This document shows positions 25,701-35,212 of a stretch of 64,000 nucleotides of DNA, one piece after another. Position 1 is the stretch's first letter. Every line of letters begins with the position of its first letter. This DNA comes from Aldehydirespirator sp965116865. GTDB lineage: Bacteria > Actinomycetota > Acidimicrobiia > Acidimicrobiales > Aldehydirespiratoraceae. The translations under genes and the position numbers were made by a program. The stretch spans positions 1,612,001 to 1,676,000 of the forward strand of contig OZ220727.1 of the NCBI GenBank assembly GCA_965116865.1. The letters are read 5' to 3'. The notes beneath the pieces were generated by a model that worked only from the letters and a program-made list of their open reading frames with translations, had not been told where the DNA came from and made no database searches.

Positions 25701-25963
25701 TCGATCACCAGCCGCTCACGGCCGTGCCATGCCGACCGCAGCCGGCGACCGGTTGCGGCGTCCGGCGACGCGGTCTCCACCCGTACCCGGCGACAGGCCT
25801 CCCACGGTGCCGGAGCAGCCTGACCGGGCGACACGAGCACGCTGCGCCCGAGGCAGTCGGGCCCGGCCAGCCGTACGGCGTCGCAGGCTGCGGCAGCCTC
25901 AGGCTCGCGTCGGCCCGTGGGCGAGGTCACGCTCCGCAACCCCGCTCCGAACTGGCCGACCAC
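22667..25963 (-). CDS. UvrD/PcrA-type DNA helicase with HRDC domain
   Basis: 1098 residues, superfamily 1A. Motif I APAGSGKTRVLTERA, motif II LLVDEFQDLTPAH, motif III VFGVGDDDQTIYGYSGA, motif IV NYRCPPDVV, and the C-terminal motifs VHRVKGLEWPHVIV and VAVTRGSESVLV are intact. The C-terminus has an HRDC domain (DDGLLAVPGIGPAKLAAHGSVLKAL). About 200 N-terminal residues precede motif I. Between motif IV and the second half there are about 120 residues of GAVPSDGAPSGG repeats encoded at 24.05-24.42 kb, a flexible linker not found in normal family members. Role: DNA repair or recombination. Confidence 0.88.
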   Translation of the reverse strand: MVGQFGAGLRSVTSPTGRREPEAAAACDAVRLAGPDCLGRSVLVSPGQAAPAPWEACRRVRVETASPDAATGRRLRSAWHGRERLVIELDGPLPLSDPASARRWWELAAGFTLTEEVWHHLLTANTVDARQPGRPSFAPREQALALGARPSASQEPGDVVSPEGGPAWCDGGPLDSFEAAALCGAALIPAAGLAAGELSPLRHCEPDADLAADQRRAVGHLGGGACIVAPAGSGKTRVLTERARWLVRDMGVAPGAVCLVAYNVRARAEMQERTADIPGLEVRTFNSLALAVCNGAGRFTRPAGHGRVEVVAEREVRDLLHGLVGELAPRRRRRAMTDPLAAWVEALSASRLGLRDPAEVERDYAPDVPGFTELAPAYAEALDERGAVDFDHQIVRAIDVLLTDPAARAAARRVCGVLLVDEFQDLTPAHLLMIRLLAGPRADVFGVGDDDQTIYGYSGASPRWLIEYERYFPGAARHLLEVNYRCPPDVVEAAANLLSHNRHRIAKHISARPARVPGGAVPSDGGVAAGEPGGAVSEAVPSDGAPSGGAVPEAVPSDGAPSGGAVPSGGGVAAAGGSGGAVSEAVPSDGAPSGGAVPEAVPSGGAVPSGGGVPSDGAPSGGAVPVGGGGPAAGGSGRVSVEGRALTVEAAGDGGLAVVEQVRALMAAGADARDVAVLARVNSTLLAPQILLSEAGIDCMAPVGPWFAERTGVAAVLAWLRLATSGTARLSADALATAARRPPRGISPRVVEWIAEQRNVGALRRLAGRISDQRTAERVSDFADDVERLGDMARDGADTLRLLDAIQNGTQLGAGLDERLDASRRAVDRSAHGDDLRALMSVAPHCEDPAVFEEWLRGRLSEGRAAGDDGDPGAGRPAWGRGVRLATVHRVKGLEWPHVIVLSATEGLMPHRLASDLEEERRVFHVAVTRGSESVLVIADGPKSPFLAEMSWRSKLEPQDPRARPVPDSRPESAEPAPSVRSDAPKRSSKSKSPPIDVAAEPAAAAMFESLRRWRLEQAKAAGVPAFVVFSDAVLRELARRRPVTDDGLLAVPGIGPAKLAAHGSVLKALLADTPRSGSGESEQGAPEAQETFDAEDP
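24050..24420 (-). repeat. In-frame GC-rich minisatellite in the helicase gene
   Basis: Repeated segments such as CCGGACGGCGCCCCATCGGA encode a Gly/Ala/Pro/Ser-rich linker (VPSDGAPSGGAVPEA). Unit boundaries are irregular but the frame is always kept. Confidence 0.8.
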
Positions 25964-26316
25964 AACGCCTGAACAGGCGGCCTACGCTGCCGATTCCCCG
26001 CAACGAGGGCGCGGCACCGGCCGGCCGGCGTCACGGCCCGGTCACTGCGTCGAGGCGGATGATCGCCTCGCGCGGGTGCAACCTGGTCGACCACCGTCAT
26101 CCCCGCCAGAGCCGAAACGTCGATCGCCTCGCGCGGGTGCAACTTGGTCTCTGGTGTACTGCCTGCCACGCTCGCCAGTGTCGCACCAAGCCGGCGCCAT
26201 CCCACACGGCACCCCGCACAACGCCAAAACCGCCGCACCCACCAGTGACCACCAACCAGCACACAACCCCCAACCACCCCGCACAGCGCCATAACCGCCG
26301 CGTTAGAGTCGCCTCC
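25964..26316. repeat. Divergent intergenic region with a 61-bp-class repeat
   Basis: A 28-bp sequence (GATCGCCTCGCGCGGGTGCA..) at 26061-26088 and 26122-26149 flanks a unique 33-bp spacer. A related pair of CGCACA(A/G)CGCCA(A/T)AACCGCCGC sequences lies about 65 bp apart further right. Promoters of the two flanking genes are presumably here but none is clear. Confidence 0.7.
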
Positions 26317-27294
26317 GTGAGCGACCTGCCGCCGGCGGACTGGTACACCGACCCCGACGACGAGTCGCAGTTCCGCTACTGGGACGGTTCGGCTTGGACC
26401 GAGCACCGGGCGCCCCGCGGCGGCGAGACGGCGACAGGCCAAGGCCTGCTGCGCCGTCCGGGCCTGGTGCTGACCGACACGTTCTCGATCCTCGGCCGGC
26501 GGTGGCGGAGCTGCGTGGCCGCGGCGCTGGTCTACTTCGCCGGGCTGGCGGCGATGCTGGTGCTGGGGCTCGTCGCCGGCAACGCGATCCTCGGAGAGGA
26601 GCTGGACGAGGCTTGGAGCCGGATCAGCGACCCCGGCTTCGATCCCGCCTCAGAGGAGCACACGACCTACTTCGAGTCGCTGGAGGTCGATCTCTCGCCG
26701 ACGAGCCTCGCGGCGATCCTGCTGGGTGTTGTGGCTCTGTGGATCGCGGGCAACATCATGCGTGCGACCGTCGCCCGCGTCGCCGTGAGCGATCTGCGGG
26801 ACCGGGATCTGGCGCCGTCGGAGGCCCTCAGGCAGGCGCTGCGACGGGTGGCACGACTGCTGGGCCTCGACCTGCAGTTGGCTGCCATGGCCGTTCTTGC
26901 GATGTTGGTACTGGTCGTTGCGGCCGCGATCTCTCCGCTGCTGCTGATTCTGCTGATTCCGGCCTTGATGGTCGGCGCCGTCTACGGGTCGGTCGTGGTG
27001 TGGATCGCCTATGTGGCGGCGTCAGTGGGGCCGGCCTCGTGGTCGCTGGGCTACGGGGCCCGCCTGATCAGAGGACGGTTCTGGGCGACGTTCGGGCGGA
27101 TGCTGCTGGTGCTCGCGGCGCTGGCGGCCGCCTATTTGGCGTTCGGGCTCGTGGCCGAGCTCACCGGATCTGCGTCGGACAGGTTCCTGGTGGTGTCGAC
27201 GGTGGCGCAGACGGTGGCCGCGACCGCGGCCGGGGTCGTGGCCTTGGTCGCGACCGCGATCATCTACCACGACTTGGGGGGCGAGTCGGACTGA
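26317..27294 (+). CDS. DUF2510 multi-pass membrane protein
   Basis: 325 residues from GTG. The N-terminal DUF2510 module is clear (DWYTDPDDESQFRYWDGSAWTEH), followed by about six hydrophobic segments (for example CVAAALVYFAGLAAMLVLGL and the pair around LLILLIPALMVGAVYG). DUF2510 is typical of actinobacterial membrane proteins of unknown function. Divergent from the helicase. Confidence 0.8.
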   Translation: MSDLPPADWYTDPDDESQFRYWDGSAWTEHRAPRGGETATGQGLLRRPGLVLTDTFSILGRRWRSCVAAALVYFAGLAAMLVLGLVAGNAILGEELDEAWSRISDPGFDPASEEHTTYFESLEVDLSPTSLAAILLGVVALWIAGNIMRATVARVAVSDLRDRDLAPSEALRQALRRVARLLGLDLQLAAMAVLAMLVLVVAAAISPLLLILLIPALMVGAVYGSVVVWIAYVAASVGPASWSLGYGARLIRGRFWATFGRMLLVLAALAAAYLAFGLVAELTGSASDRFLVVSTVAQTVAATAAGVVALVATAIIYHDLGGESD

Positions 27295-27302
27295 GACGCC
27301 CG

Positions 27303-27610
27303 CTTCCCCGCGCCTGGCCGCGACCGACGCCGGCTGCGTCGACCCGGTGTCACGATGGGTTCCGGGAGTGATGTGTGCCGGCCGCACCTAGCCGCGACCG
27401 GCGCCGACTGCGTCGACCCGTTCGACGAAGTCGACCAGGTGTCACGATGGGTTCCGGGAGTGATGTGTGCCGGCCGCACCTAGCCGCGACCGGCACCGGC
27501 TGCGTCGACCCGTTCGACGAAGTCGACCAGGTGTCACGATGGGTTCTGGGAGTGATGTGTGCCGGCCGCACCTAGCCGCGACCGGCACCGACTGCGTCGA
27601 CCCGTTCGAC
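27303..27610. repeat. 92-bp tandem repeats derived from the 3' end of the pterin dehydratase gene
   Basis: GTGTCACGATGGGTTC occurs at 27347, 27439 and 27531 and CTAGCCGCGACCGG at 27388, 27480 and 27572, period 92. The unit includes the gene's last codons (encoding FVERVDAVGAGRG), so the end of the gene is repeated downstream of its stop. Confidence 0.8.
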
Positions 27611-27871
27611 GAAGTCGCGGTCGCGTGCCGAGAGGCCGCCCACGTCGTGGCTGGTGACGGACAGTTCCACCTTGTTGTAGACGTTGGACCATTCGGGGTG
27701 GTGGAAGAGCCGCTCGGCGATGAGCGCCACATGGGCCATGAACGCGAACGCTGCCCGGAAGTCGGCGAACACGTACGAGCGGCGCAGCCGGTCGCCGTCG
27801 CGGCGCCAGTCGGGGTGGACGGCCAGCACCTCCGCGATCTCGGCCTCGGTCAGCAGGTCGTCGTCGCTCAT
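27572..27871 (-). CDS. Pterin-4a-carbinolamine dehydratase
   Basis: 99 residues. Dehydrates 4a-hydroxytetrahydropterin and recycles the cofactor of aromatic amino acid hydroxylases. The signature HHPEWSNVYNKVELSVTSHD with catalytic histidines, and GGLSARD, are intact. The last residues VDAVGAGRG are part of the 92-bp repeat. No hydroxylase is nearby, so the physiological partner is unknown. Confidence 0.88.
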   Translation of the reverse strand: MSDDDLLTEAEIAEVLAVHPDWRRDGDRLRRSYVFADFRAAFAFMAHVALIAERLFHHPEWSNVYNKVELSVTSHDVGGLSARDRDFVERVDAVGAGRG

Positions 27872-27983
27872 GGCCCCGATGCTAGTGTCGGCGTCCGAAC
27901 TTCAATGGGTCGCCCGCCACGGCGGCCGCCGACTCATTGAGGTTCGGGGCGACCCTCCGGCACGGACGGCGTCCGGGCCGTGT

Positions 27984-29819
27984 TCAGCCTGCGGCGGAGA
28001 GCCGGCCGGTGTCTCGGAACTCGGCGGCGCGGGTGAGGAAGCTGGCCATCTGGGCTCTGGCCGTGGGCCGCTGGGGGCAGTACAGGCGCGGTTCGGTGGA
28101 GCAGCCCAGCGTGATGCGGGCCGCTGACAGGGCGTCGATGGCGGCGTCGTGGCCGGTGCCGGAACCGTCCTCGAAGCCAGCGGGGTCGGCCTCGGCCAGA
28201 TCGAAGGCCCTCACGAGGAAGCTGGCCATCTGGGCGCGGGTGACGGGATCGTCGGGGCAGAACAGCCGCGGCTGCGTGGAGCATCCCAGGGTGATGCGCA
28301 ACTGCGCGAGCCGTTCGGCGTGGCCGGCCCACCACAGGCCGGCGCTCACGTCTTCGAAGCGGGCCCGGCGGGGGCGGTCGGGGTCGTCGCCGTCGAGCAC
28401 CCGCACCAGCCACACTGCCATCTCCCAGCGGCGGATCGGCTCGTTGGGGCACAGCCGTCCCCGCGAGCAGCCGGTGCGGGCCAGCACCCCCTCGGATGCC
28501 AGCGCGAGCACGGTCTCGGAATGCACTCCGGCATCTTCGAGGTCGGAGAACTCCTCAGCCGGGTTCCGCTCGGACGGCCCCGGCGGCGCGGGCGGCCCCG
28601 GCGGCGCGGGCGGCCCCGGCGGCGGAGGAGGCGGAGGCGGAGGCGGCGGAGGCGGCGGAGGCGGCGGAGGCGGCGGAGGCGGCGGGTCGGGGTCGCGGCG
28701 TTCGGGCACGGTGCCCACGGTCGCTGCTTCTGCGGTGTCGCGGGCTTGCGGCTCGTGGCGGTCGGTGTAGGAGGCGCGGGCCTGCAGGTAATGGCCCGCA
28801 TCGTCGTCGTCGGGCAGGTACACGTTGGCGTCGGCGCCGTCGATGACGGTCCAGCCCCCGGTGCGGCTCCTGGATCGGCGCCACTGCCAGCTGAGGCCCG
28901 AGACGCCGCCGTCGGGGTCGGTCACAGTCGCTGTGAGCCGCCGGCCCACCGTCGGGGAATGCGACGACAACGTCACCGCGCCGGGCTCCTCCACATTGTT
29001 CACGGTCACGACGACGTCGCGCGACTGTTCGTTGACGCCGTCGGACGCTACGACGGTCACACGATAAACGTTGTCGCGGTCGGAGTCCGCCGGATCCTCA
29101 GAGTCAGGCACCGAAACGAACGACAACCTCCCACCGCTGATCGCGAAATCGCCGCCGTCCACACCTCGCAACGACCACACGATGACACCGCCCTCAGGAT
29201 CGTCCACCACTCGGAACGTGCCAACCGCCGCGGCGTCGTTCTCGTCATGATCGAACACGGAATCGCCTGCGAGCATGAACGGCTCGTTCACATCGACGAC
29301 AGTCACGACGACATCACGCGACTGTTCGTTGACGCCGTCGGACGCTACGACGGTCACACGATAAACGTTGTCGCGGTCGGAGTCCGCCGGATCCTCAGAG
29401 TCAGGCACCGAAACGAACGACAACCTCCCACCGCTGATCGCGAAATCGCCGCCGTCCACACCTCGCAACGACCACACGATGACACCGTCCTCGGGATCTT
29501 CGAGCACTCGGAACGTGCCAACCGCCGCGGCGTCGTTCTCGTCATGGTCGAACGCGGAATCGCCTGCGAGCATGAACGGCTCGTTCACGTCGACGACGGT
29601 CACGACGACGTCGCGCGACTGTTCGTTGAGACTGTCGTCGGAGACCGTCACCACGACCTCGTAGTCGTTCTGCCCGTCGGTGTCGGCCGGCACTTCGTAG
29701 TCTGGCGCCGAAACGAATTCGAGGCTGCCGGCATCGAACTCGAAAGCGCTCTGATCGGCGCCTGAGAACTGCCACGTGACAGCGCCGCCCTCGGGATCCT
29801 CGGCAACGAACTGGACCAC
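27984..29819 (-). pseudogene. 3' part of frameshifted S8 protease 1: cadherin-like, polyproline and SLH domains
   Basis: Continuation of the gene that starts at 33883, now in a different frame. It holds cadherin/Ig-like modules, two of which (DVNEPFMLAGD to VVVTVV) are near-identical 99-residue repeats (297 bp apart); an Ig-like module (GLSWQWRRSRSRTGGW); about 24 consecutive prolines; and three SLH repeats (RWEMAVWLVRVL, VTRAQMASFLVRAF, TARAQMASFLTRAA) that should bind the cell wall. The paralogue at 35213-41233 is continuous. Without restoration of frame the protease would lose its wall anchor. Confidence 0.8.
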
Positions 29820-32800
29820 CGCGCCCCGGTCGTTCTCCGGGTGCTGATGTCGGTGTCGCCGATCAACTCCGGCGCCTCGTCAACATCGGTTACCGACACG
29901 GTCACCTCGATCGACGCGTCGGCAGCGGTATCGGCGTTGCCGTCGTCGTCTTTGCTGTCACTCACCGAGACCGTCACCTCGTGACTGGAGGCGTCCTCGA
30001 AATCCAAAGGCTCCTTGGTCTTCAACTGGCCGGTGGACGAATCGATGCCGAAAAGCGCGGCGTCGCTGCCGCCCAGCGAATAGACCAACGTGTCGCTGCC
30101 GTGATCGCGCGCGCCGACCGCAGCACCCACAGCCATGTCCGCAACAAGATCCTCACGCACAACACGGACCGCCGCGTCGCCCTCAACGAAGAAAGGCTCA
30201 CCGTTGGAAGCGCCCGGCGTGCCCCGCGCCGTCACCGACCAGTCGCCGCCGCCGCGGACATTGACCGCCCTCACCTGCACATCGCGGCGCAGACCGTCAA
30301 TGAGCCCCGAGACCGTATAACTGCGGCCCGCAGCATCAGCCGCGCCCTCGACCACCGTCCAAGCCGAATCGTCGGCCTTGTCGCCGGAATCGCTGCGAAT
30401 GTGACGCACCTCGTACCCGGCGACATCCGACGAGCCGCCGTAACCCGGCGCAGCCCACCGCACAGTCAACGAATCCGCACCAGGCTCGACATGCTCCAGA
30501 GCCGGCTCCCCGGGCAGGGCCTTGTGCCCGTACACGGCGATGCCCCAAGCCTGCAGAAGATTGACGAAGTTGAAGAGCGGATCGTCGACCGTGTCCCGCA
30601 CCCGCAGCGTCCATTCGCCCGACGGGTCCTCCCCCAAGTGGCGGGCCGACCCCAGCCGGACAGGCGACTGCACATTGCATGCAGCCGGTAAGCAGTACAT
30701 CGTCTCGGGCACCGACAGCTTCGACACCGAGCCCGACGGCGACACCAGCTCCACGTCGAGTTGCCGGAAGTCGGGCGCAGCGAAGTCGACATAAAGATCC
30801 ACATGCTCGACGAAGTCGATCTCCGACACGACCTCAATGCTGCGCTCCACCCAACCTCCCCCGTTGGGGATCTCCACACCCTGACCGGAGTAACGAACCA
30901 CCGGCGGCGCCGTCTCGCGCATCGCGGGCAGCTTCGGCCAACCGTCCGCCAGTTCGACGGCTGCTCCGGCGTCGAGCACCCCGAAGCCGTACTCATGGCT
31001 GAACTCGTAGTTCTCGGGGTCGGCCGGGTCGGCGCCGTGCTTGAGCGCGCCGGTCTCCCAGCCGGTGCTGCCGGGGTCGTTCTTGCGGGCCGACCCGGCC
31101 AGGATCAGCTTCAGGTCGCGCCAGCTGAGGCCGCTGTCGACAGCCCGCAACAACGCAGCCGCGCCCGACACCTGCGGAGCAGCCGCGCTGGTCCCGCCGA
31201 AACTGACTCTGTAGCGGCTCAAATTGTCGGTGGTGGCGATGCTGGCCCTGCCCAAGCTCGAGTCGCTGGACGGCGCGCAGATCCAAAGGTTGGCTCCCAT
31301 CTCGGAATACCCCGACCGCTGGCCGAGGTCGTTCACCGAGCACACCACGGTCGCCGCGCGGTGGGATTTGAGCTCCTCGTGGGTCGCGTAGTCGCCGCCT
31401 GGGGCGTCGTTGCCGGCCGAGAACACGTAGAAGACGCCCTTGCCCCCGAAACCTTCGCTGATGCCCGCCTCCACGGCTCGCAGCACCAACTCCGAGGCCG
31501 GGATCGGGAGACGAGCAGTTATGCGGCTCCAGCTGTTGTTGACGACGGCGGTGTCGGCCATGTTGCGGACCATCGCGTCGGCTTCATTCGCGTCGGTTCC
31601 GTTCTGCAGGAAGTTGTAGCCGTAGATCGTGGCTCGGGGGGCGATGCCCCGCACTCCGATCTCGTTGTCGCGGGCCGCGATCACACCGGCCACCCCGGTG
31701 CCGTGCCACCAGGCCGGGTCGTAGAACCCGGCCTGGGACTCGGTGTAGTCGTGGTTCCGGGATTGGTCGACGTTGTCGCGCAGGTCGGGATGGTCGGACT
31801 GGAGCCCGTCGTCGACCACCGCCACATTGACTCCTGCTCCCAGGGTGGTTCCCCAGGCGCCCTCAGCGTTGGCGTCCTCGCCGACGGCGCCTTCGAACTG
31901 GCCCGTGTTGTCGAAGTGCCACTGGCACCCGTACAGGGCGTCATGGATGTCGGCGCTGGACACCGGGATGCTCTCGCAGGTGTCGATCAAGTAGGCGTAG
32001 CTGGCGTCCTCGATCAACAGCACGGCGTACGAGCCGGTCTCGGAGCCGGAGCCGACCGGGTCGCGGCTCACTTTCAGGAAGTGTGTCCCCGCGTCCACCT
32101 CGTGGAGGAGCTCGAAGCCGTACCCTCTCGGGACCACGACCGCGTCGGCGACGGTGTTGCCGTCACTGTCGAGGAGCTCCGCTGTGACGTCGACGCTGAG
32201 CCCGGATCCGAAGACTCTCACATGGGTGTCCTCCGCCATCTCGACGCGGAAGTAGTCCGTGTCGCCGGTGGGGTCGATCGTGCCGACGGCCACCAGGTAG
32301 AAGTCCAACGGGATCGCGCTGCCACGCGTGCTGCCCGGGTCTTGGGCCTCCAGCAGGTACAGCGAGTAGAACCCCTCGCCCAGCGAGGCCATCTCTACGT
32401 TGATACGGTAGGCGCCCGCCGCGAGGTCGGCGCGATGCACGAACCCGCTGGCGGGAAGCCCGCTGAACGACTCGTGGGTGACGGCTTTGCCCTTGGAGTC
32501 GACGATCTCGCCTTGGATCCTGCTCGAGCCGCGCACGATGACCTTGGTCCGCTGTGCGAGGGTGAAGGTGTACGAGTCGGTGTCCCCGCGGTCGATCAGG
32601 CCGTTGAGGGCGGTGCCGAGCGCCATGGGCTGCGGGTCGTCGGCGCTGGAGTCGACGATCGTCAGGAGCCTGAGGATGTAGTCGCCGGTCGCGCCGCCGG
32701 CGCTGGTGACCTTGATGTAGTAGGTCCCGGCCGCCAGCGAGTCCCAGATGAGAAAGTTTCGTATTCCCCCGGAGAGGAATGCGTCGTCGTTGCCCGCGAG

Positions 32801-33883
32801 GCGGGTGCCGTCGCTGCTTTGGAGCTCGCCGACGGTGTCGAGATCCCCCCTAGTGTGTACGATGATGCCGACGGCGTCGTCCAGCACGAGCTTGAAGTAG
32901 TCCACGTCGTTGCCGGGGTCCACCGAGCCGCCCACGTAGGAGCCGGCCGCCAATACGGTGGCGTCGGCCCGGGTGCCGCCGTGCTCGGCGGGGGTGCCCG
33001 TCGCGGTCGCCGACCAGGCCCCCGCGCTCGACGTCACCGCCCGCACCTGCACGTCGTAGCCGGTGCCGTTGGCGAGGCCCTGAAGCACGTGCAGCGACAG
33101 GCCGGCCGCCCAGGCAGCCTGCTCGACGGTCGTCCAGTTGGCGTCCACCGTCTTGTCTGCGGCGCTGGTCTCGATGTAGCGCAGACCATACGAGGCAACC
33201 GTCGCCCTCTCCGCATGCGCGGGCCCGGTCCACGACACCGTGAGAGCCCCGTCGCCGACGACGACCGAAGAGATCACCGGCGCGCCGACCCGGGGCGTCC
33301 CCACAGACGTGACCGACCACACCCCCGCGCCCTGGGAGTTCACCGCCCGCATCTGCACGTCGTAGGACACCTCGCCGTGCAGCCCGCCCAGCGTGTACTG
33401 CAACGTGCCCGAACTCCACACCGAAGCCTCGACAGTCCAGTTGGCGTCCACCGACTCGTCGTCGTCGGTCTCGATGTAGCGCAGATCGTAGGAAGTGACA
33501 GTCCCGCCCGGCGCGGTCCACTCCACCGTGAGCGACCCTTCACCGGCAACGACCGAAGAGATCGTCGGAGCTCCAGGCTGCTGCGCAGCGGCGCCGCCGA
33601 CCACAGCCAACTGCGACAACATCGCCACAGCCAGCACGGCGCCGAACAGCCGCCTCCCCCGACACGGCCCAGATACCGACCCCGCCCTCCACCGGATCCC
33701 CTCGCCGAACAGCCGCTCCCACCCGACACGGCCCAAAAACCGACCCAGCCCTCCGCCGAACAGCCGCCTCCCCCGACACGGCCCAGATACCGACCCCGCC
33801 CTCCACCGGATCCCCTCGCCGAACAGCCGCTCCCACCCGACACGGCCCAGAAACCGACCCAGCCCTCCGCCGAGCGCTCTCAC
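29648..33883 (-). pseudogene. Kexin-like S8 serine protease 1, 5' part up to a 1-bp frameshift
   Basis: Start is the GTG at 33883, overlapping the TGA of the upstream lipoprotein (GTGA) and in frame. An arginine-rich leader with a 38-residue duplicate precedes the hydrophobic signal (LAVAMLSQLAVVGGAAAQ). Then two FnIII modules, pre-peptidase-type beta domains, the S8 domain with Asp (VAVVDDGLQSDHPDL), His (HGTGVAGVIAARD) and Ser (FGGTSAAAPQVSGAAALL), a P-domain (SPSGSVSKLSV to WGIAVYGHK) and FnIII. At about 29840 one base is missing relative to the paralogue (GGTGCTG versus GGTGGCTG), so DISHPENDR becomes DISTRRTT and the frame is lost. The catalytic part is whole. Confidence 0.82.
33641..33870. 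repeat. 114-bp in-frame duplication at protease 1 start
   Basis: GCCGAACAGCCGC-type units start at 33641, 33704, 33755 and 33818 (63, 51, 63), giving two 114-bp composites. The 38-codon unit (RFLGRVGWERLFGEGIRW..) is read through twice before the signal peptide. Confidence 0.8.
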
Positions 33884-35007
33884 TGGGCGGTGTACTCCCT
33901 CGACCAGTTGGGGCTCGCGATCTCGACACCGGCCTGTCCCGCCAAAGCGTTGGCCAGATCCAACGACGCGAAGCCCGGCTCGGTCTCGACGACGAACCCG
34001 TTGGGCAGGTAGCCCAACACCGAGACGCGGTCCGGCTCGATGCCGTTGCGGCTGAGGAACCCGGCCACCGCGTCGGCATCCCATTCAGGGTCGAGGACGA
34101 GTATCACCCCGCCGGGGAGCGTCATCTGCTCGCCCGACTCGGACTGGAACACCGGCTGGACCCCGCCGGCCCCGGCCCCGCCGGCCCCCTCCGCAACATC
34201 GTCTCGCGGCACGACCGTGCCGTCGCCGAGCACGACCCGGTCCAGCACCAGCCGGGCGCTGTGCGTCCGGTCGCCGTCCTGCCAAGTATACTGGGGTCCC
34301 AAAACCGGCGGGACTCCAGCGTCGCCGCCGGCCGCAGCGGCGCCGGCCGGTCCCGGCCGCTCCACTTCTTCCACAGGGACTTCCTCCTGCAGCGCTGCCG
34401 CCAAACCGAAGGCTGCCTCGGCGGGGTCGAGGATCTCGATCACCTCTGTCGCCGGACCGGATCCCGAGTCCTGCACACCGGGCGGCAGAACCTCGACCGC
34501 ATCGCGGAGATCGTCGCCACCCGCGACGAGATCCAGCGAGTCCTGCACACCGGGCGGCAGAACCTCGACCGCATCGCGGAGATCGTCGCCACCCGCGACG
34601 AGATCCAGCGAGTCCTGCACACCGGGCGGCAGAACCTCGACCACGGCTCCGGGACCAGCGCTCAGATCCTCGCCCGGGCGCATCTGCTCGGAGGGGGCCG
34701 CACCGGCGGCTGCGGCGTCGCCGGTCGGCGGCGCGGCCCGGCCGGCGGAGGAGTCGGGCCCGGCACCCGCCGGCGCCAGACCGTCCGGCGCGGCCCGCCC
34801 GGGGTCCGCGCCGGCACCCGCATGGTCCGCACCGCTGGCCGGGTCGGCGTCGGAGACCACAGCAACGTCGCGAGTTCCGTCCCCGGCGTCGCCGCACCCG
34901 GCCAGCATCAGCATGGCCAGCGTCCACGCGAACACGCCCGCCGCCCGGCCGACCGCCATCCGATTCAAGCCGCCCGCCTTCGTCGCCGTCGAACCACCTG
35001 CCATCAT
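33880..35007 (-). CDS. Lipoprotein with detached subtilase propeptide domain, cassette 1
   Basis: 375 residues. Lipobox LAGCG near residue 37 predicts a lipid-anchored exported protein. A Gly/Ala/Pro-rich middle carries VEVLPPGVQDS repeats (24 residues, three times). The C-terminal 75 residues (GGVILVLDPEWDADAVAGFL, LGYLPNGFVVET, ASLDLANALAGQ, ending ASPNWSREYTAQ) look like the propeptide that normally precedes an S8 domain and ends in a PNW/PNF motif. Here it is a separate protein ending 4 bp into the protease gene. I infer it folds and inhibits the protease in trans. Start could also be the Met at residue 17. Confidence 0.7.
   Translation of the reverse strand: MMAGGSTATKAGGLNRMAVGRAAGVFAWTLAMLMLAGCGDAGDGTRDVAVVSDADPASGADHAGAGADPGRAAPDGLAPAGAGPDSSAGRAAPPTGDAAAAGAAPSEQMRPGEDLSAGPGAVVEVLPPGVQDSLDLVAGGDDLRDAVEVLPPGVQDSLDLVAGGDDLRDAVEVLPPGVQDSGSGPATEVIEILDPAEAAFGLAAALQEEVPVEEVERPGPAGAAAAGGDAGVPPVLGPQYTWQDGDRTHSARLVLDRVVLGDGTVVPRDDVAEGAGGAGAGGVQPVFQSESGEQMTLPGGVILVLDPEWDADAVAGFLSRNGIEPDRVSVLGYLPNGFVVETEPGFASLDLANALAGQAGVEIASPNWSREYTAQ
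34465..34642. repeat. Repeat-spacer array, 34 bp x3 with 38-bp spacers, in lipoprotein 1
   Basis: CGAGTCCTGCACACCGGGCG-type repeats at 34465, 34537 and 34609, period exactly 72, with identical spacers; it encodes a 24-residue repeat in frame. Confidence 0.85.
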
Positions 35008-35212
35008 CTACCTAACACCTCGACCCAACACCATCAAGACTCCTGTATACCATTGCCGATCCTATAGCCATTGCGCCGTGCAGCGGCGATCTCGCGGCAT
35101 CGTCTCGCGCCCGTCTCATCGTACGGCTCGACGCCCTCAGGACAGCAGGACGGTCGTCGCCACCGCCATTATGCTCAAGAACCCACCGGCGAGGACCGCG
35201 CCCGGGCCGTGT
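35008..35212. promoter_or_regulatory. Upstream region of cassette 1, sequence conserved with cassette 2
   Basis: On the minus strand GGCTATAGGATCGGCAATGG lies upstream of both lipoprotein genes (here near 35060 and near 43110), followed by CAGGAG. Its conservation between paralogous cassettes suggests a shared promoter or operator. The remainder has no recognisable feature. Confidence 0.45.
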
